DNA from: Teichococcus oryzae
Lineage (GTDB): Bacteria > Pseudomonadota > Alphaproteobacteria > Acetobacterales > Acetobacteraceae
Reading direction: 5' to 3'
DNA length: 64,000 nt
NCBI RefSeq assembly: GCF_008386565.1
Contig: NZ_VUKA01000007.1
Coordinates: 73,369-137,368 of the forward strand
The notes under the pieces were generated by a model that ran no database searches, was not told the DNA's origin, and saw only the letters and a program-made list of their open reading frames with translations. This document shows positions 43,266 to 51,498 of the stretch, in pieces. A program made the position numbers and the translations under genes. Numbering within the stretch: position 1 is the stretch's first letter; the number at the start of each line of letters is the position of its first letter.

Positions 43266-44882
43266 TCAGCGCGCCGGCTGCACCTCCGCGGCCAGGGTCA
43301 TCTGGTCCACCCGCCCGGCAAAGGCGAGTTCCTTGCGGAAGGCCCAGGTCGAGCTTTCGAAGTAAAGCGGGATCGCCGCCAGGTCGCGGACCGTCAGGGA
43401 AACCACCTGCCGCAGCAGGGCTTCCCGCTTCCCGTCATCCATGGTGTGCAGCGCTTCCTTCAGCACCGCATCCAGCTCCGGGTTCGAGTAGCCGCCATAG
43501 TTGCGGGTGCCGAGCCCTTCTTCCCGGCTTGCTGTCGCCACCCAGTGGCGCAGGAAGGAGGAGGCCTCCCCGGTGGAGGAGCCCCAGCCGCTCAGGTTCA
43601 GGCTGAACTCGTTCTCGCGGCGGCGGGTGAAGAACACCGAGACCGGCATGGTTTCCACCGTGGTGCGGATGCCGATCCGGCTGAGATACTGGGCCAGGGT
43701 CTGCGCCATCTTGGCGTCGTTGACGTAGCGGTTGTTGCTGGCATGCAGCACCAGCGAAAAGCCGTCGGGATAGCCCGCCTCCGCCAGGAGGCGGCGGGCC
43801 AGGGCCGGATCGAAGGGCAATTCAGGCGCCGGGTCCAACGCACCGCCCATGCCATCCGGCAGGAACTGATGGGCCACCGTGGCCGCGCCCTCCATCACCC
43901 GCTCAACAAGGGCCTTGCGGTCAATCGCCGCGGAGATCGCCTGCCGCACCCGAAGGTCGCGGAACGGGTTGGGCCCGCCTTCATTGACCATCGGACTCCG
44001 GGCGCGGCCGGTGTCGGGCTGCAGAAACATGATGCGCGTCGATGGCGTGATCTGCTCGGAAAAGCGGCCATCGCGGCGAATGCGTTCCAGGTCCCGCGAG
44101 GCGGGGTTCTCGATCAGGTCGAAATCGCCCGCCAGCAGGCCAGCGACGCGCGGCCCGGCGGCCGTGACCGGCCGCAACTCCACCGTGGCCCAGTGCGGCT
44201 TCGGCCCCCAGTAACCTTCATTGCGCTGCACCACCAGCCGCTGGCCCGGCAGGTACTCCTTCAGCGCGAAGGGCCCCGTGCCGATCACCGCCTTGCCGCT
44301 GTTGAAGTCGCTGATGGAAGGAAAGCTTCCGGCCACGCCGCAGCCATCCTCGGGCGTGAAGCGCATCGGGCGGTCCCCCGCCGCGCGGGCGGACAGGATG
44401 GCGGTGTTGGCGAGGTTCACCGGAAGCAGCGGATCGGGGGAGCGCGTGGTCACCACCACGCGGTGCTCCCCTTCCAGCTCCACATTCTCCATGTTCCGCA
44501 CCGGCTCGGCGAAGGCGCCGGGAGCGGCGGTCGGGTTGTTCAGGATGCGGCAGAAGGTGAACAGCACGTCGCGGCCAGTAAAAGGCGAGCCATCGGTGAA
44601 GCGCACATCCTGCCGCAGGTCGAACACCCATTGCCGCTCCCCCCGGGCGCCCCAGCGCACCGCCAGGCCGGGCCCTGGACGCTGCTGCGCGTCGGTCTGC
44701 ACCAGCGTGTCGAAGATGTGGCGGGTCGCCGTGTAGTTGGAGGTGATCTCGTTGCTCAACGGGTCCATCGCGGTGGTTTCGGCCGCGAGCCCGATCCTCA
44801 GCGTCTGCGCCCGGCCGTCCGCCGCGCCCCCGGCCAGCAATGCCGTGGCCAATGCCAGCTGCGTCAATCGCCCTGCCTTCAT
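43266..44882 (-). CDS. ABC transporter substrate-binding protein, family 5
   Basis: This 538-residue periplasmic binding protein of DppA/OppA type has a signal peptide KAGRLTQLALATALLAGGAA with cleavage near GRAQ-TL. Mature-domain markers include AAETTAMDPLSNEITSNYTA, WVFDLRQDVRFTDGSPFTGR and IGTGPFALKEYLPGQ. ATG 44882 is chosen because it places the signal at the N-terminus. A longer reading adds 21 basic residues with no family support. It is the third family 5 binding protein in the window, again without its own permeases. It ends flush against cysA and faces a 515-bp non-coding stretch upstream. Confidence 0.88.
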   Translation of the reverse strand: MKAGRLTQLALATALLAGGAADGRAQTLRIGLAAETTAMDPLSNEITSNYTATRHIFDTLVQTDAQQRPGPGLAVRWGARGERQWVFDLRQDVRFTDGSPFTGRDVLFTFCRILNNPTAAPGAFAEPVRNMENVELEGEHRVVVTTRSPDPLLPVNLANTAILSARAAGDRPMRFTPEDGCGVAGSFPSISDFNSGKAVIGTGPFALKEYLPGQRLVVQRNEGYWGPKPHWATVELRPVTAAGPRVAGLLAGDFDLIENPASRDLERIRRDGRFSEQITPSTRIMFLQPDTGRARSPMVNEGGPNPFRDLRVRQAISAAIDRKALVERVMEGAATVAHQFLPDGMGGALDPAPELPFDPALARRLLAEAGYPDGFSLVLHASNNRYVNDAKMAQTLAQYLSRIGIRTTVETMPVSVFFTRRRENEFSLNLSGWGSSTGEASSFLRHWVATASREEGLGTRNYGGYSNPELDAVLKEALHTMDDGKREALLRQVVSLTVRDLAAIPLYFESSTWAFRKELAFAGRVDQMTLAAEVQPAR

Positions 44883-45397
44883 GCCTGTTCCCCTGCGCCG
44901 GCGCTTCCGCGAAGCGTGCCATGATGACCGCAACGTTAAAACCAATTTGCACGATCAGGAACCGTCGAAATGCTGGCGCCGGGCAGCCATGCCGCCGCCA
45001 TGAAAGCCTTGCCTTGCCCATCGCGCTGGCGGATCATGCCCGCAACAAACCGCATAGCTTCAAGGCCCAAGCGGCGCGTGAGGAAAGCGTATCAGGAGGA
45101 ATCCCGCTTCATGTGGATCTCCGCGGCCAGCTTATTGCTGGCGCACGGGCTCCGCCCCGCCGCCCGCTTGGCGGAGCCTGACGGTCATGCCACCCACGGC
45201 GTGGCCATGATGCACCGGTGCCGGATGGCGTTCCGGCCCCGCTGCTTCGCCGCGAACGACCTGCGGCCGGAACAGGCCGCCGGCCTTCCGGGGAAAAGAG
45301 GGCCTCAACGGCATCCGGCATCATCGGCCAACAGGGATGGGCCACGGGCCGGCCCCTGAGTGGCGGGGCAGGGAATGGCAGGGCAGGGAGAAGCCGG
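44883..45397. other. 515-bp intergenic region between divergent transport genes
   Basis: No gene can be supported. An ATG at 45111 behind AGGAGG (45092-45097) opens a frame of 82 codons, but the spacer is about 13 nt and the product (MWISAASLLLAHGLRP and so on) is Arg/Pro-rich with no family likeness. An inverted repeat GGCTCCGCC (45148-45156) and GGCGGAGCC (45170-45178) lies inside it. The stretch next to 44882 has an AT-rich patch (AACGTTAAAACCAATTTGC) that may hold the binding-protein promoter, and the liv promoter should be near 45300. Confidence 0.45.
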
Positions 45398-46438
45398 GTG
45401 GATGTTCCCAACGCCTTGATGTTGACGCAGGACGGCATCATCAACGGCGCCATCTACGGGTTGCTGGCATTGGCCCTGGTGATTGTTTTCACCGTGACCC
45501 GGATTGTTCTTGTGCCCCTTGGAGCGTTCGTTTCCTTCGGTGCGCTGACCCTGGCGGTCCTGGAAACGGGCGAACGGCCCGCCACGCTGTGGCTCCTGGC
45601 GGCGCTGGCGGTGGGTGCCGCGGTGGCGCGGCTTTGGCGTGCCCGGCGCCCGGCGGAGCGGTGCGGCCTGCGGCAGGACCTGCTCGTCATGCTGTTGCCG
45701 GTCCTGCTGGCGGTGGCCCTCACCGAGCTGGTTCATGCCTTTGGTGGGCCGCAGATCCTGCGCGCCCTGCTCGCCCTGCTGATTGTGCTGCCCATGGGGC
45801 CGCATCTGTACGACCTTGCCTACCGTCCCCTGGCGCAGGCGGGACCGCTGGCGCTGCTGCTGGCCTCGGTCGCGCTGCATGCCCTGCTGACAGGGGCGGG
45901 CCTCGTGATGTTCGGCGCGGGGTCGCATCGCACCACCAGCCTGGCTGAAAGCGGATTGTCGCTCGGCCCGGTTTCGCTGGGCGGCCAGGCGCTGGTGGTG
46001 CTGGCGACGACGCTGATGCTGGGCCTCGCCCTGTTCCTGTTCTTCCAGCGCAGCCTGGCCGGCAAGGCCTTGCGGGCCTCGGCGGTGAGCCGGTTGGGCG
46101 CGCGGCTGGTGGCGATCTCCCCCGTGCAATGCGCGCATGTGGCCTTCGCCATGGCGGCGGCGATCGGCGCCCTTGCGGGCATTCTGGCCTCGGCGGACAC
46201 GCCGCTCGCCCATGACACGGGCTTCGGCATCGCGCTGAAGGGCTTCCTCGCCGGCCTCGTCGGCGGCCTCACCTCCTATCCGCTGGCGATCCTCGGCGCC
46301 CTCTGCATCGGCCTGGCGGAAGGCTATGCCGCGCTGGCGGGCGGAATGGGCGAGGTGCTGGTTCTTGCCCTGCTGCTGCCGGTGCTGCTGTGCCGCTCCT
46401 GGCAGAACAGCCGGGTGGCCGGGGAGAGTGAGGAATGA
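45398..46438 (+). CDS. livH: Branched-chain-type ABC transporter permease (LivH type)
   Basis: This 346-residue inner-membrane permease belongs to the HAAT family. It opens with LTQDGIINGAIYGLLALALV, the usual LivH pattern (one helix from residue 12), and has about eight to nine hydrophobic segments. A late GIALKGFLAGLVGGLTSYPL block is typical. The start chosen is GTG 45398, with AGGGAG about 8 nt upstream. ATG 45419 is an alternative seven codons later. The stop overlaps the next gene by 4 nt. The middle is longer than usual, with an extra stretch around WRARRPAERCGLRQDLLVM. Confidence 0.88.
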   Translation: MDVPNALMLTQDGIINGAIYGLLALALVIVFTVTRIVLVPLGAFVSFGALTLAVLETGERPATLWLLAALAVGAAVARLWRARRPAERCGLRQDLLVMLLPVLLAVALTELVHAFGGPQILRALLALLIVLPMGPHLYDLAYRPLAQAGPLALLLASVALHALLTGAGLVMFGAGSHRTTSLAESGLSLGPVSLGGQALVVLATTLMLGLALFLFFQRSLAGKALRASAVSRLGARLVAISPVQCAHVAFAMAAAIGALAGILASADTPLAHDTGFGIALKGFLAGLVGGLTSYPLAILGALCIGLAEGYAALAGGMGEVLVLALLLPVLLCRSWQNSRVAGESEE

Positions 46439-48306
46439 GCATCGCCCTTTCCCGCGGCGGTGCCCTGCCGCGGGAGCTTCCGCGCGACGATCCGCCGCCG
46501 CCGCGCCAGCCATCGCCGGCCGAGCCGGTTCCGACTTCCCTTCGCTGGCTCCTGCCCTGGTCGCTGCTGCCCCTGGCCATCCTGGTGCCGATGCTGCCCG
46601 GATTGCCGGCCGCCTGGATGGTGCTGCTGTGCCAGGCCGGCATCGCGGCGCTGGTGGCGCTCGGGCTGGTGGTGCTGACCGGTGTCGCGGGACTGGCTTC
46701 GTTCGGACAGGCCATGTTTGTCGGCATTGGCGCCTGTGGCACGGCCCTGGCGACGACGCGCTGGGGATTGTCGCCATGGCTCGGGCTCGGCGTGGCGCTG
46801 CTGGGCTCGGGCACGGCGGCGGCGCTGCTCGGCATGGCGACGCTGCGGCTCGGGCGGCATCACCTCGCCCTTGTCACCCTGGCAGCCAACCTGGCCTTCA
46901 TGACGCTGCTGGAGCGGCAGGACGGGCTGGAAGCGGCCGGGGCCCTGCCTCCCGTGGTGCTGCTGACCCTCGATTTCGCCAATCCCTGGCGCTTCTACAT
47001 CCTGGTGCTGGCGGTGCTGACGGCCGCCGTGGCGATGACATCCGGCCTGCTGCGCGGGCGCATGGGGCGCGCCCTGCACGCCCTGCGCGGCGGCACCCTC
47101 GCGGCCGGGGCGCTGGGCATCAACAGCTTCCACGCGCGCATGCTCGCCCTTGTGTACGCGGCCATGCTGGCGGGGCTGGCCGGCTGGTTGCAGGCGCATC
47201 TGGACCGGCTGGTCACCCCGGCGGGCTTTGGCGTGAATGCCAGCATCGACTACCTCCTGATAACGGTGCTGGGTGGTTCCTCCCATATCGGGGGGGCATT
47301 GCTGGGTGCCACGCTGTGGACGGCGCTGCGCGAGCCGCTTCTGGCAGCCCTGCCGCCCCTGCTGGGGCTGCAGAGCCATCTGCACCTCGTGGTGTCGGGC
47401 GGGCTTTTGCTGTTGTTGCTGCAATGCGCGCCTGGCGGGCTGTGGCCGTTGCTGCTGCGCCCGTTCCGCCGGTGGCTGCCGCCGGTGCCAGCCCCGCAGC
47501 CGGCTCGGGAAGCTCCTGCCCTGCCGGCGCGCGCCCGGCCCGGAGCCGGGGCCGAGCTGCTGCGCGCCGTCGCCCTGCGCAAGAGCTTTGGCGGCGTTGC
47601 CGCCGTGGACGGGGTGAGCCTCACCCTCAAATCCGGCGAGATCGTCGGGCTGATCGGGCCCAACGGCGCCGGCAAGACCACCACCTTCCACCTGCTCAGC
47701 GGCGTGCTGCGGCCCGGAAGCGGGGAAGCCAGCTTCCTCGGGCGCCCCGTGCGCGGCAGGGCGCCGCACGATCTGGCGGCGCTGGGCCTCGCGCGCTCCT
47801 TCCAGAAGGTGCATCTGGTTCCGGGCATGACGGTGTTCGAGACCGTGCTGCTCGGCACCCATGCCCGTGGCCGTGCCGGCGTGCTGCGGGCCATGCTCGG
47901 GCTGGACGGGGCGGAGGAGGAGGCGCTGCGGGCCGAGGCCTGGCGGCAGATCGAGCGCGTCGGCCTGACGCCCTATGCGCACCGTATCGCCTGCGACTTG
48001 CCGCTGGGCCGGCAGCGTCTGGTGGAGATCGCCCGCGCCCTGTGCCTCGACCCCCTGGTGCTGCTGCTGGACGAGCCGGCGGCGGGGCTGCGGCCGCGCG
48101 ACAAGGCGGAACTGCTGGACCTGCTCGACGATCTGCGCCGCGACGGGCTGGGCCTGGCGCTGGTGGAGCACGACATGGATTTCGTCATGCGCCTCACCGA
48201 CCATCTGGTTGTGATGAATTTCGGCACCGAGCTGGCGCAGGGCACGCCACGCGAGATCCGCCGCAATCCGGCGGTGATCGAGGCCTATCTGGGAGGGGTC
48301 GCCTGA
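46435..48306 (+). CDS. Fused branched-chain-type permease and ATPase (LivM-LivG)
   Basis: This 623-residue single chain joins two subunits that are usually separate. Residues about 1-340 are a LivM-type permease with roughly ten hydrophobic segments and VLTGVAGLASFGQAMFVGIG, the LivM marker. After a Pro/Ala-rich linker (about 345-375), residues 376-623 are a LivG-type ATPase: Walker A GPNGAGKTTT from residue 408, Walker B LVLLLDEPAAGL and a C-terminal RNPAVIEAYLGG. The ABC signature is LPLGRQRLVEIARAL rather than LSGGQ, a variant known in LivG proteins. It overlaps livH (ATGA) and livF (TGATG). It must pair with LivH and LivF. Confidence 0.9.
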   Translation: MSIALSRGGALPRELPRDDPPPPRQPSPAEPVPTSLRWLLPWSLLPLAILVPMLPGLPAAWMVLLCQAGIAALVALGLVVLTGVAGLASFGQAMFVGIGACGTALATTRWGLSPWLGLGVALLGSGTAAALLGMATLRLGRHHLALVTLAANLAFMTLLERQDGLEAAGALPPVVLLTLDFANPWRFYILVLAVLTAAVAMTSGLLRGRMGRALHALRGGTLAAGALGINSFHARMLALVYAAMLAGLAGWLQAHLDRLVTPAGFGVNASIDYLLITVLGGSSHIGGALLGATLWTALREPLLAALPPLLGLQSHLHLVVSGGLLLLLLQCAPGGLWPLLLRPFRRWLPPVPAPQPAREAPALPARARPGAGAELLRAVALRKSFGGVAAVDGVSLTLKSGEIVGLIGPNGAGKTTTFHLLSGVLRPGSGEASFLGRPVRGRAPHDLAALGLARSFQKVHLVPGMTVFETVLLGTHARGRAGVLRAMLGLDGAEEEALRAEAWRQIERVGLTPYAHRIACDLPLGRQRLVEIARALCLDPLVLLLDEPAAGLRPRDKAELLDLLDDLRRDGLGLALVEHDMDFVMRLTDHLVVMNFGTELAQGTPREIRRNPAVIEAYLGGVA

Positions 48307-49025
48307 TGCCGGCTCTGCTGGTTCTGGACCATCTGGAGGTGGCGCGGGGCGGCCTTCGGATCCTCCATGGCGTCAGCCTGAGCGTGCCGCAGCGGCGGAT
48401 CGTGGCCATCCTCGGCCAGAACGGAGCGGGCAAGAGCACATTGCTGAACGCGGCGATCGGCGCCCTGCCCTCCCGCGGCGGCATCGCCTTCGATGGCCGT
48501 CCGGTCGAGGCGCTGGATCTGGAAAGCCGAGTGCGGCTGGGGCTTTCCCTGGTGCCGGAGAGGCGGGAGCTGTTCGGCAGCATGAGCGTGGAGGACAATC
48601 TCCGCCTTGGCCGGTTCCGGCTGCGCGGCGGCGGGCAGGCCATGCTGCGGGAGGTCTTCGCCCTGTTCCCGGCCTTGCAGGAAAGGCGGCGCGACCCGGC
48701 CGGCGCGCTTTCGGGCGGTGAGCAGCAGATGCTGGCGATCGGCCGCGCCCTGATGGGCGAGCCGCGCCTGCTGATGCTGGACGAGCCGAGCCTCGGCCTG
48801 GCCCCGCAGGCCGTCGGCCAGATCCTCCGCGCGGTGGTGGCACTGCGCGACAACGGATTGTCCGTGCTGCTGGTGGAGCAGAATGCCCGCGCCGCCCTGC
48901 GCATCGCGGATCATGGCTATGTGCTGGAGCATGGAAGGGTCGCGCTGGAAGGGCCATCCGGGGACATCGCCGCCGATGGGCGGATCGTGGACGCCTATCT
49001 CGGACTGCGCGGCGCCACGGCCTGA
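48306..49025 (+). CDS. livF: Branched-chain-type ABC transporter ATP-binding protein (LivF type)
   Basis: This 239-residue ATPase shows Walker A GQNGAGKST, the Q-loop region LSLVPERRELFGSMSVEDN characteristic of LivF, signature LSGGEQQMLAIGRAL, Walker B LLMLDEPSLGLAP and the H-loop-like LLVEQNARAALRIAD. It completes the livH-livMG-livF set. No periplasmic binding protein gene lies in or next to the cluster, so ligand recognition must be provided by a gene elsewhere. The ATG overlaps the stop of the fused gene by one base, and the 3' end overlaps the convergent LysR gene by 31 bp. Confidence 0.92.
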   Translation: MPALLVLDHLEVARGGLRILHGVSLSVPQRRIVAILGQNGAGKSTLLNAAIGALPSRGGIAFDGRPVEALDLESRVRLGLSLVPERRELFGSMSVEDNLRLGRFRLRGGGQAMLREVFALFPALQERRRDPAGALSGGEQQMLAIGRALMGEPRLLMLDEPSLGLAPQAVGQILRAVVALRDNGLSVLLVEQNARAALRIADHGYVLEHGRVALEGPSGDIAADGRIVDAYLGLRGATA

Positions 49026-49924
49026 TCATCGGCGCCCAGGGCCACCTTCGCCCGTGGCTCCGCGAGCCCGTCGCGCAGCGCCGTGGCGAAGGCCTGCACC
49101 AGCCCTTCCCGCACCCCGCCCGCCGAGATCATCCCCAGCGACCGCGCATAGCGGGGCCCGCCAGCCGGCAATTTGCGGATCGCCCCCTGTGCCGGCGCCG
49201 CGATGCCCCAATCCGGCAGCAGCGCGACGCCCAGCCCCTGCGCCACCAGGATGACGATCGCTTCCTGCGCGTCCAGCTCGAACAATTCGCGCGGCGCCAG
49301 CCGGTGGTCCCGCAGGAAGCCATCGACGATGCGGCCGGTCCAGGATGCGCGGTCCATCCGGATGAAGGGCGCCGCTTCCAGCAATCCGGCCACCGTTTCG
49401 CCCGCCAGCGCGGCGGGCGCCACCAGCACCAGCGGCTCGTCGCGCAGCCCGCTCCAGCGGAAGCGCTTGGGCAGGGCGAAATGCGGCCGCGGCGCCAGGG
49501 CACAGTCGATCTCGCCCCGTTCCAGCATGCGGAGCAACTGCGCCGAGGTGCCGGGCACCACCCTCAGCTCGATGCCGGGATGCCGCTCCGCCATGTGGCG
49601 CAGCGCCGGCGGCACCACGCTGATCAGCGCCGTGGAGATGGCGCCGACCCGCAACGGGCCGCTCAACTTCCCCGGCCGGGCGAGAAGGTGCAGCGCCTCG
49701 ACCCGGCCGAGCAGGTCGCGGGCGGCGGCGAAGACCGCATGGCCGGCTTCGGTCAGCACCACGCCGCGGCCATGGCGGGCCAGCAGCCTGGTCTGCAACT
49801 CGGCTTCCAGGGCGCGGATCTGCTCGCCCACCGAGGCGCTGGCGAGATTGAGCTGCCGCGCCGCGCCCACCAGGGATCCCTGCTCGGCGACGGCGCAGAA
49901 GGTGGCCAGGAAGCGGGTGTTCAT
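48995..49924 (-). CDS. LysR-family transcriptional regulator
   Basis: This 309-residue regulator has an N-terminal winged helix-turn-helix (FLATFCAVAEQGSLVGAARQ then LNLASASVGEQIRALEAELQ, about residues 5-44) and a C-terminal effector-binding domain of the LysR type (ALISVVPPALRHMAERHPGI, later ILVAQGLGVALLPDWG). ATG 49924 is used; an ATG five codons upstream is possible. It is divergent from the DapA-like gene, with a perfect 11-bp inverted repeat in the 108-bp gap, the usual layout for a LysR regulator and its target. Its last 31 bp overlap livF. Confidence 0.92.
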   Translation of the reverse strand: MNTRFLATFCAVAEQGSLVGAARQLNLASASVGEQIRALEAELQTRLLARHGRGVVLTEAGHAVFAAARDLLGRVEALHLLARPGKLSGPLRVGAISTALISVVPPALRHMAERHPGIELRVVPGTSAQLLRMLERGEIDCALAPRPHFALPKRFRWSGLRDEPLVLVAPAALAGETVAGLLEAAPFIRMDRASWTGRIVDGFLRDHRLAPRELFELDAQEAIVILVAQGLGVALLPDWGIAAPAQGAIRKLPAGGPRYARSLGMISAGGVREGLVQAFATALRDGLAEPRAKVALGADDQAVAPRSPR

Positions 49925-49934
49925 GGTCACCGGA

Positions 49935-49986
49935 TACACCGGAAATTCCGCTGGCTGAATTCGGAAAGCCTGGGTTTTCCGGTGTA
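49935..49986. promoter_or_regulatory. Inverted repeat operator between LysR gene and DapA-like gene
   Basis: TACACCGGAAA (49935-49945) and TTTCCGGTGTA (49976-49986) are exact complements, 30 bp apart. A second, nested pair (ATTCCG at 49945-49950 and CGGAAA at 49962-49967) lies between them, and ACCGGA occurs twice in tandem at the left arm. Multiple half-sites over about 50 bp in a divergent LysR promoter fit a LysR tetramer site. Confidence 0.65.
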
Positions 49987-50032
49987 ATTGCAGCCGCTAG
50001 AATGCCCGGCGCATTCCATGCCGGAGAGAACC

Positions 50033-50974
50033 ATGCCCCTTACGCCGGACGCCAAGGGCGTCTACCCGATCGCGCCCACGCCCTTCCATGCCGATGGCCG
50101 CATCGACTACGCCTCGATCGACAGCATGATCGATTTCTACCGTTCTGTCGGCAGCACCGGCATGACGGTCCTGGGCGTGATGGGCGAGGCGCCCAAGCTC
50201 GACGGGGCCGAGGCGCTGGAAATCGCCACCCGCTTCATCAACCGCGCCGAGGGCCTGCCGGTGATCATCGGCGTGTCCGCACCGGGCTTCGCCGCCATGG
50301 CCAGCCTGACGCGTGCGGTGATGGACAAGGGCGCGGCCGGCGTGATGATCGCGCCGCCCAACACGCTCCGCACCGACGACCAGATCACCATCTATTACCG
50401 CCAGGCCTCGGAGGCGATCGGCACCGACGTGCCCTTCGTCATCCAGGATTTCCCGCAAACCTTCAGCGTGATGATGACGCCGGTGGTGATCCGCAAGATC
50501 GTGCAGGAAAACCCGTCCTGCGTGATGCTGAAGCATGAGGACTGGCCGGGCCTGGAGAAGATCTCCACCCTGCGCGGCTTCCAGGCCGATGGCTCCATGC
50601 GGCCGATCTCCATCCTGTGCGGCAATGGCGGGCTGTTCCTCGATTTCGAGGTGGAGCGCGGCGCCGATGGCGCGATGACCGGCTATGCCTTCCCCGACAT
50701 GCTGTGCGACGTGGTGCGGCTGCAGGCGGAGGGCCAGCGGGACGCCGCGCATGACCTGTTCGACGCCCATCTGCCGCTGCTCCGCTACGAGCAGCAACAG
50801 GGCGCGCTGGGCCTCGCGGTGCGCAAATACGTCATGGCCAAGCGCGGCATCATCGCCTCCGACGCGCAGCGCAAGCCCGGGGCGAGCCTGACCGCCAAGG
50901 CGAAGGCAGAGGTCGAGTATCTGCTGGCCCGCCTGGCCAAGCACGATCCGCGCGCCGGCCGCACGGCGCGCTGA
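50033..50974 (+). CDS. Dihydrodipicolinate synthase/N-acetylneuraminate lyase family protein
   Basis: This 313-residue protein has the DapA-type class I aldolase barrel. YPIAPTPFHADGRIDYASID opens it and VLGVMGEAPKLDGAEALEI is the usual GxxGE region. The Schiff-base Lys is in SCVMLKHEDWPG. The position normally held by the catalytic Tyr in a YNxP motif reads FVIQDFPQTF, so Tyr is replaced by Gln. It is therefore unlikely to be true DapA and may be a dehydratase or aldolase for a sugar acid or similar. GGAGAG lies 6 nt before ATG 50033. It is divergent from, and probably controlled by, the LysR gene. Confidence 0.83.
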   Translation: MPLTPDAKGVYPIAPTPFHADGRIDYASIDSMIDFYRSVGSTGMTVLGVMGEAPKLDGAEALEIATRFINRAEGLPVIIGVSAPGFAAMASLTRAVMDKGAAGVMIAPPNTLRTDDQITIYYRQASEAIGTDVPFVIQDFPQTFSVMMTPVVIRKIVQENPSCVMLKHEDWPGLEKISTLRGFQADGSMRPISILCGNGGLFLDFEVERGADGAMTGYAFPDMLCDVVRLQAEGQRDAAHDLFDAHLPLLRYEQQQGALGLAVRKYVMAKRGIIASDAQRKPGASLTAKAKAEVEYLLARLAKHDPRAGRTAR

Positions 50975-50981
50975 GACAAGT

Positions 50982-51010
50982 GCTTCCGCTCCCTCGATCG
51001 GGGCGGAAGC
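50982..51010 (+). terminator. Hairpin terminator-like element after the DapA-like gene
   Basis: GCTTCCGC (50982-50989) pairs with GCGGAAGC (51003-51010), extended inward by two or three further pairs to leave a short loop around TCGATC. It starts 8 bp after the stop. No T-run follows, so ending may need Rho. Confidence 0.5.
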
Positions 51011-51142
51011 GCCTGGAGGGTGTGGAGGCGGACGGTACCGGCTCCACAACCCTCTTGGATCACCGCTGGCGCGGATGGCGTGGCGGCGGTGCGGGATAGC
51101 CGTTGCCGCCGACGTTAGCGATTGTCTCTCAGGAGTTACTTT

Positions 51143-51159
51143 GTCTCGCCTTGCGAGAC
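51143..51159. repeat. 7-bp inverted repeat upstream of the small coiled-coil gene
   Basis: GTCTCGC (51143-51149) and GCGAGAC (51153-51159) are separated by CTT. The repeat is 49 bp before the start at 51208. Either a small hairpin in the leader or an operator is possible. Confidence 0.45.
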
Positions 51160-51207
51160 CAATTAACCCCCGGGTAGGTTTTGCCCGAGATGAGAGAGGA
51201 ACCCGCC

Positions 51208-51486
51208 ATGACGCTGCCAGCCAACCTCGTGGAGTTCCCCCAATCCGAAGGGGATCGCCTGCGCCTCGCCCTTCGGCGGCTGGAAGCTGCCTTGCAGGAG
51301 CAGAAGCAGGCGGTCGCCGCCTTCCGCAACAGCCTTTCGGAGATGCGCGAGGCCACGGCCAGCCTGTCCGGGGGGATGCAGCATTACAACGCGGTGCTGG
51401 GGGAAACCGCCGGCAAGGTGGCGGCGGCTGGCGACGCGGCGAGGGCGCTGCAAGGCCGGGCCGACACGATGACGGGGATCAGCTGA
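51208..51486 (+). CDS. Small coiled-coil hypothetical protein
   Basis: This 92-residue soluble protein is mostly one predicted helix. From GDRLRLALRRLEAALQEQKQ (about residues 15-34) to LSEMREATASLSGGMQHYNA it shows heptad-like Leu/Ala spacing, typical of a coiled coil. There is no signal or membrane segment. ATG 51208 is preferred because GAGAGG lies 9 nt before it. ATGs at 51181 and 51190 would add only a few residues and no similarity. A short inverted repeat sits in its leader. The family is not one I can name. The gene converges with the MBL hydrolase gene 12 bp downstream. Confidence 0.65.
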   Translation: MTLPANLVEFPQSEGDRLRLALRRLEAALQEQKQAVAAFRNSLSEMREATASLSGGMQHYNAVLGETAGKVAAAGDAARALQGRADTMTGIS

Positions 51487-51498
51487 GCGAGGCCGCCG

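Noticed and set aside
45111-45359. 82-codon frame with AGGAGG upstream in the liv intergenic region
   Set aside because: The spacer is too long, composition is Arg/Pro-rich like out-of-frame GC-rich DNA, and no motif is seen. It is mentioned only in the intergenic entry.
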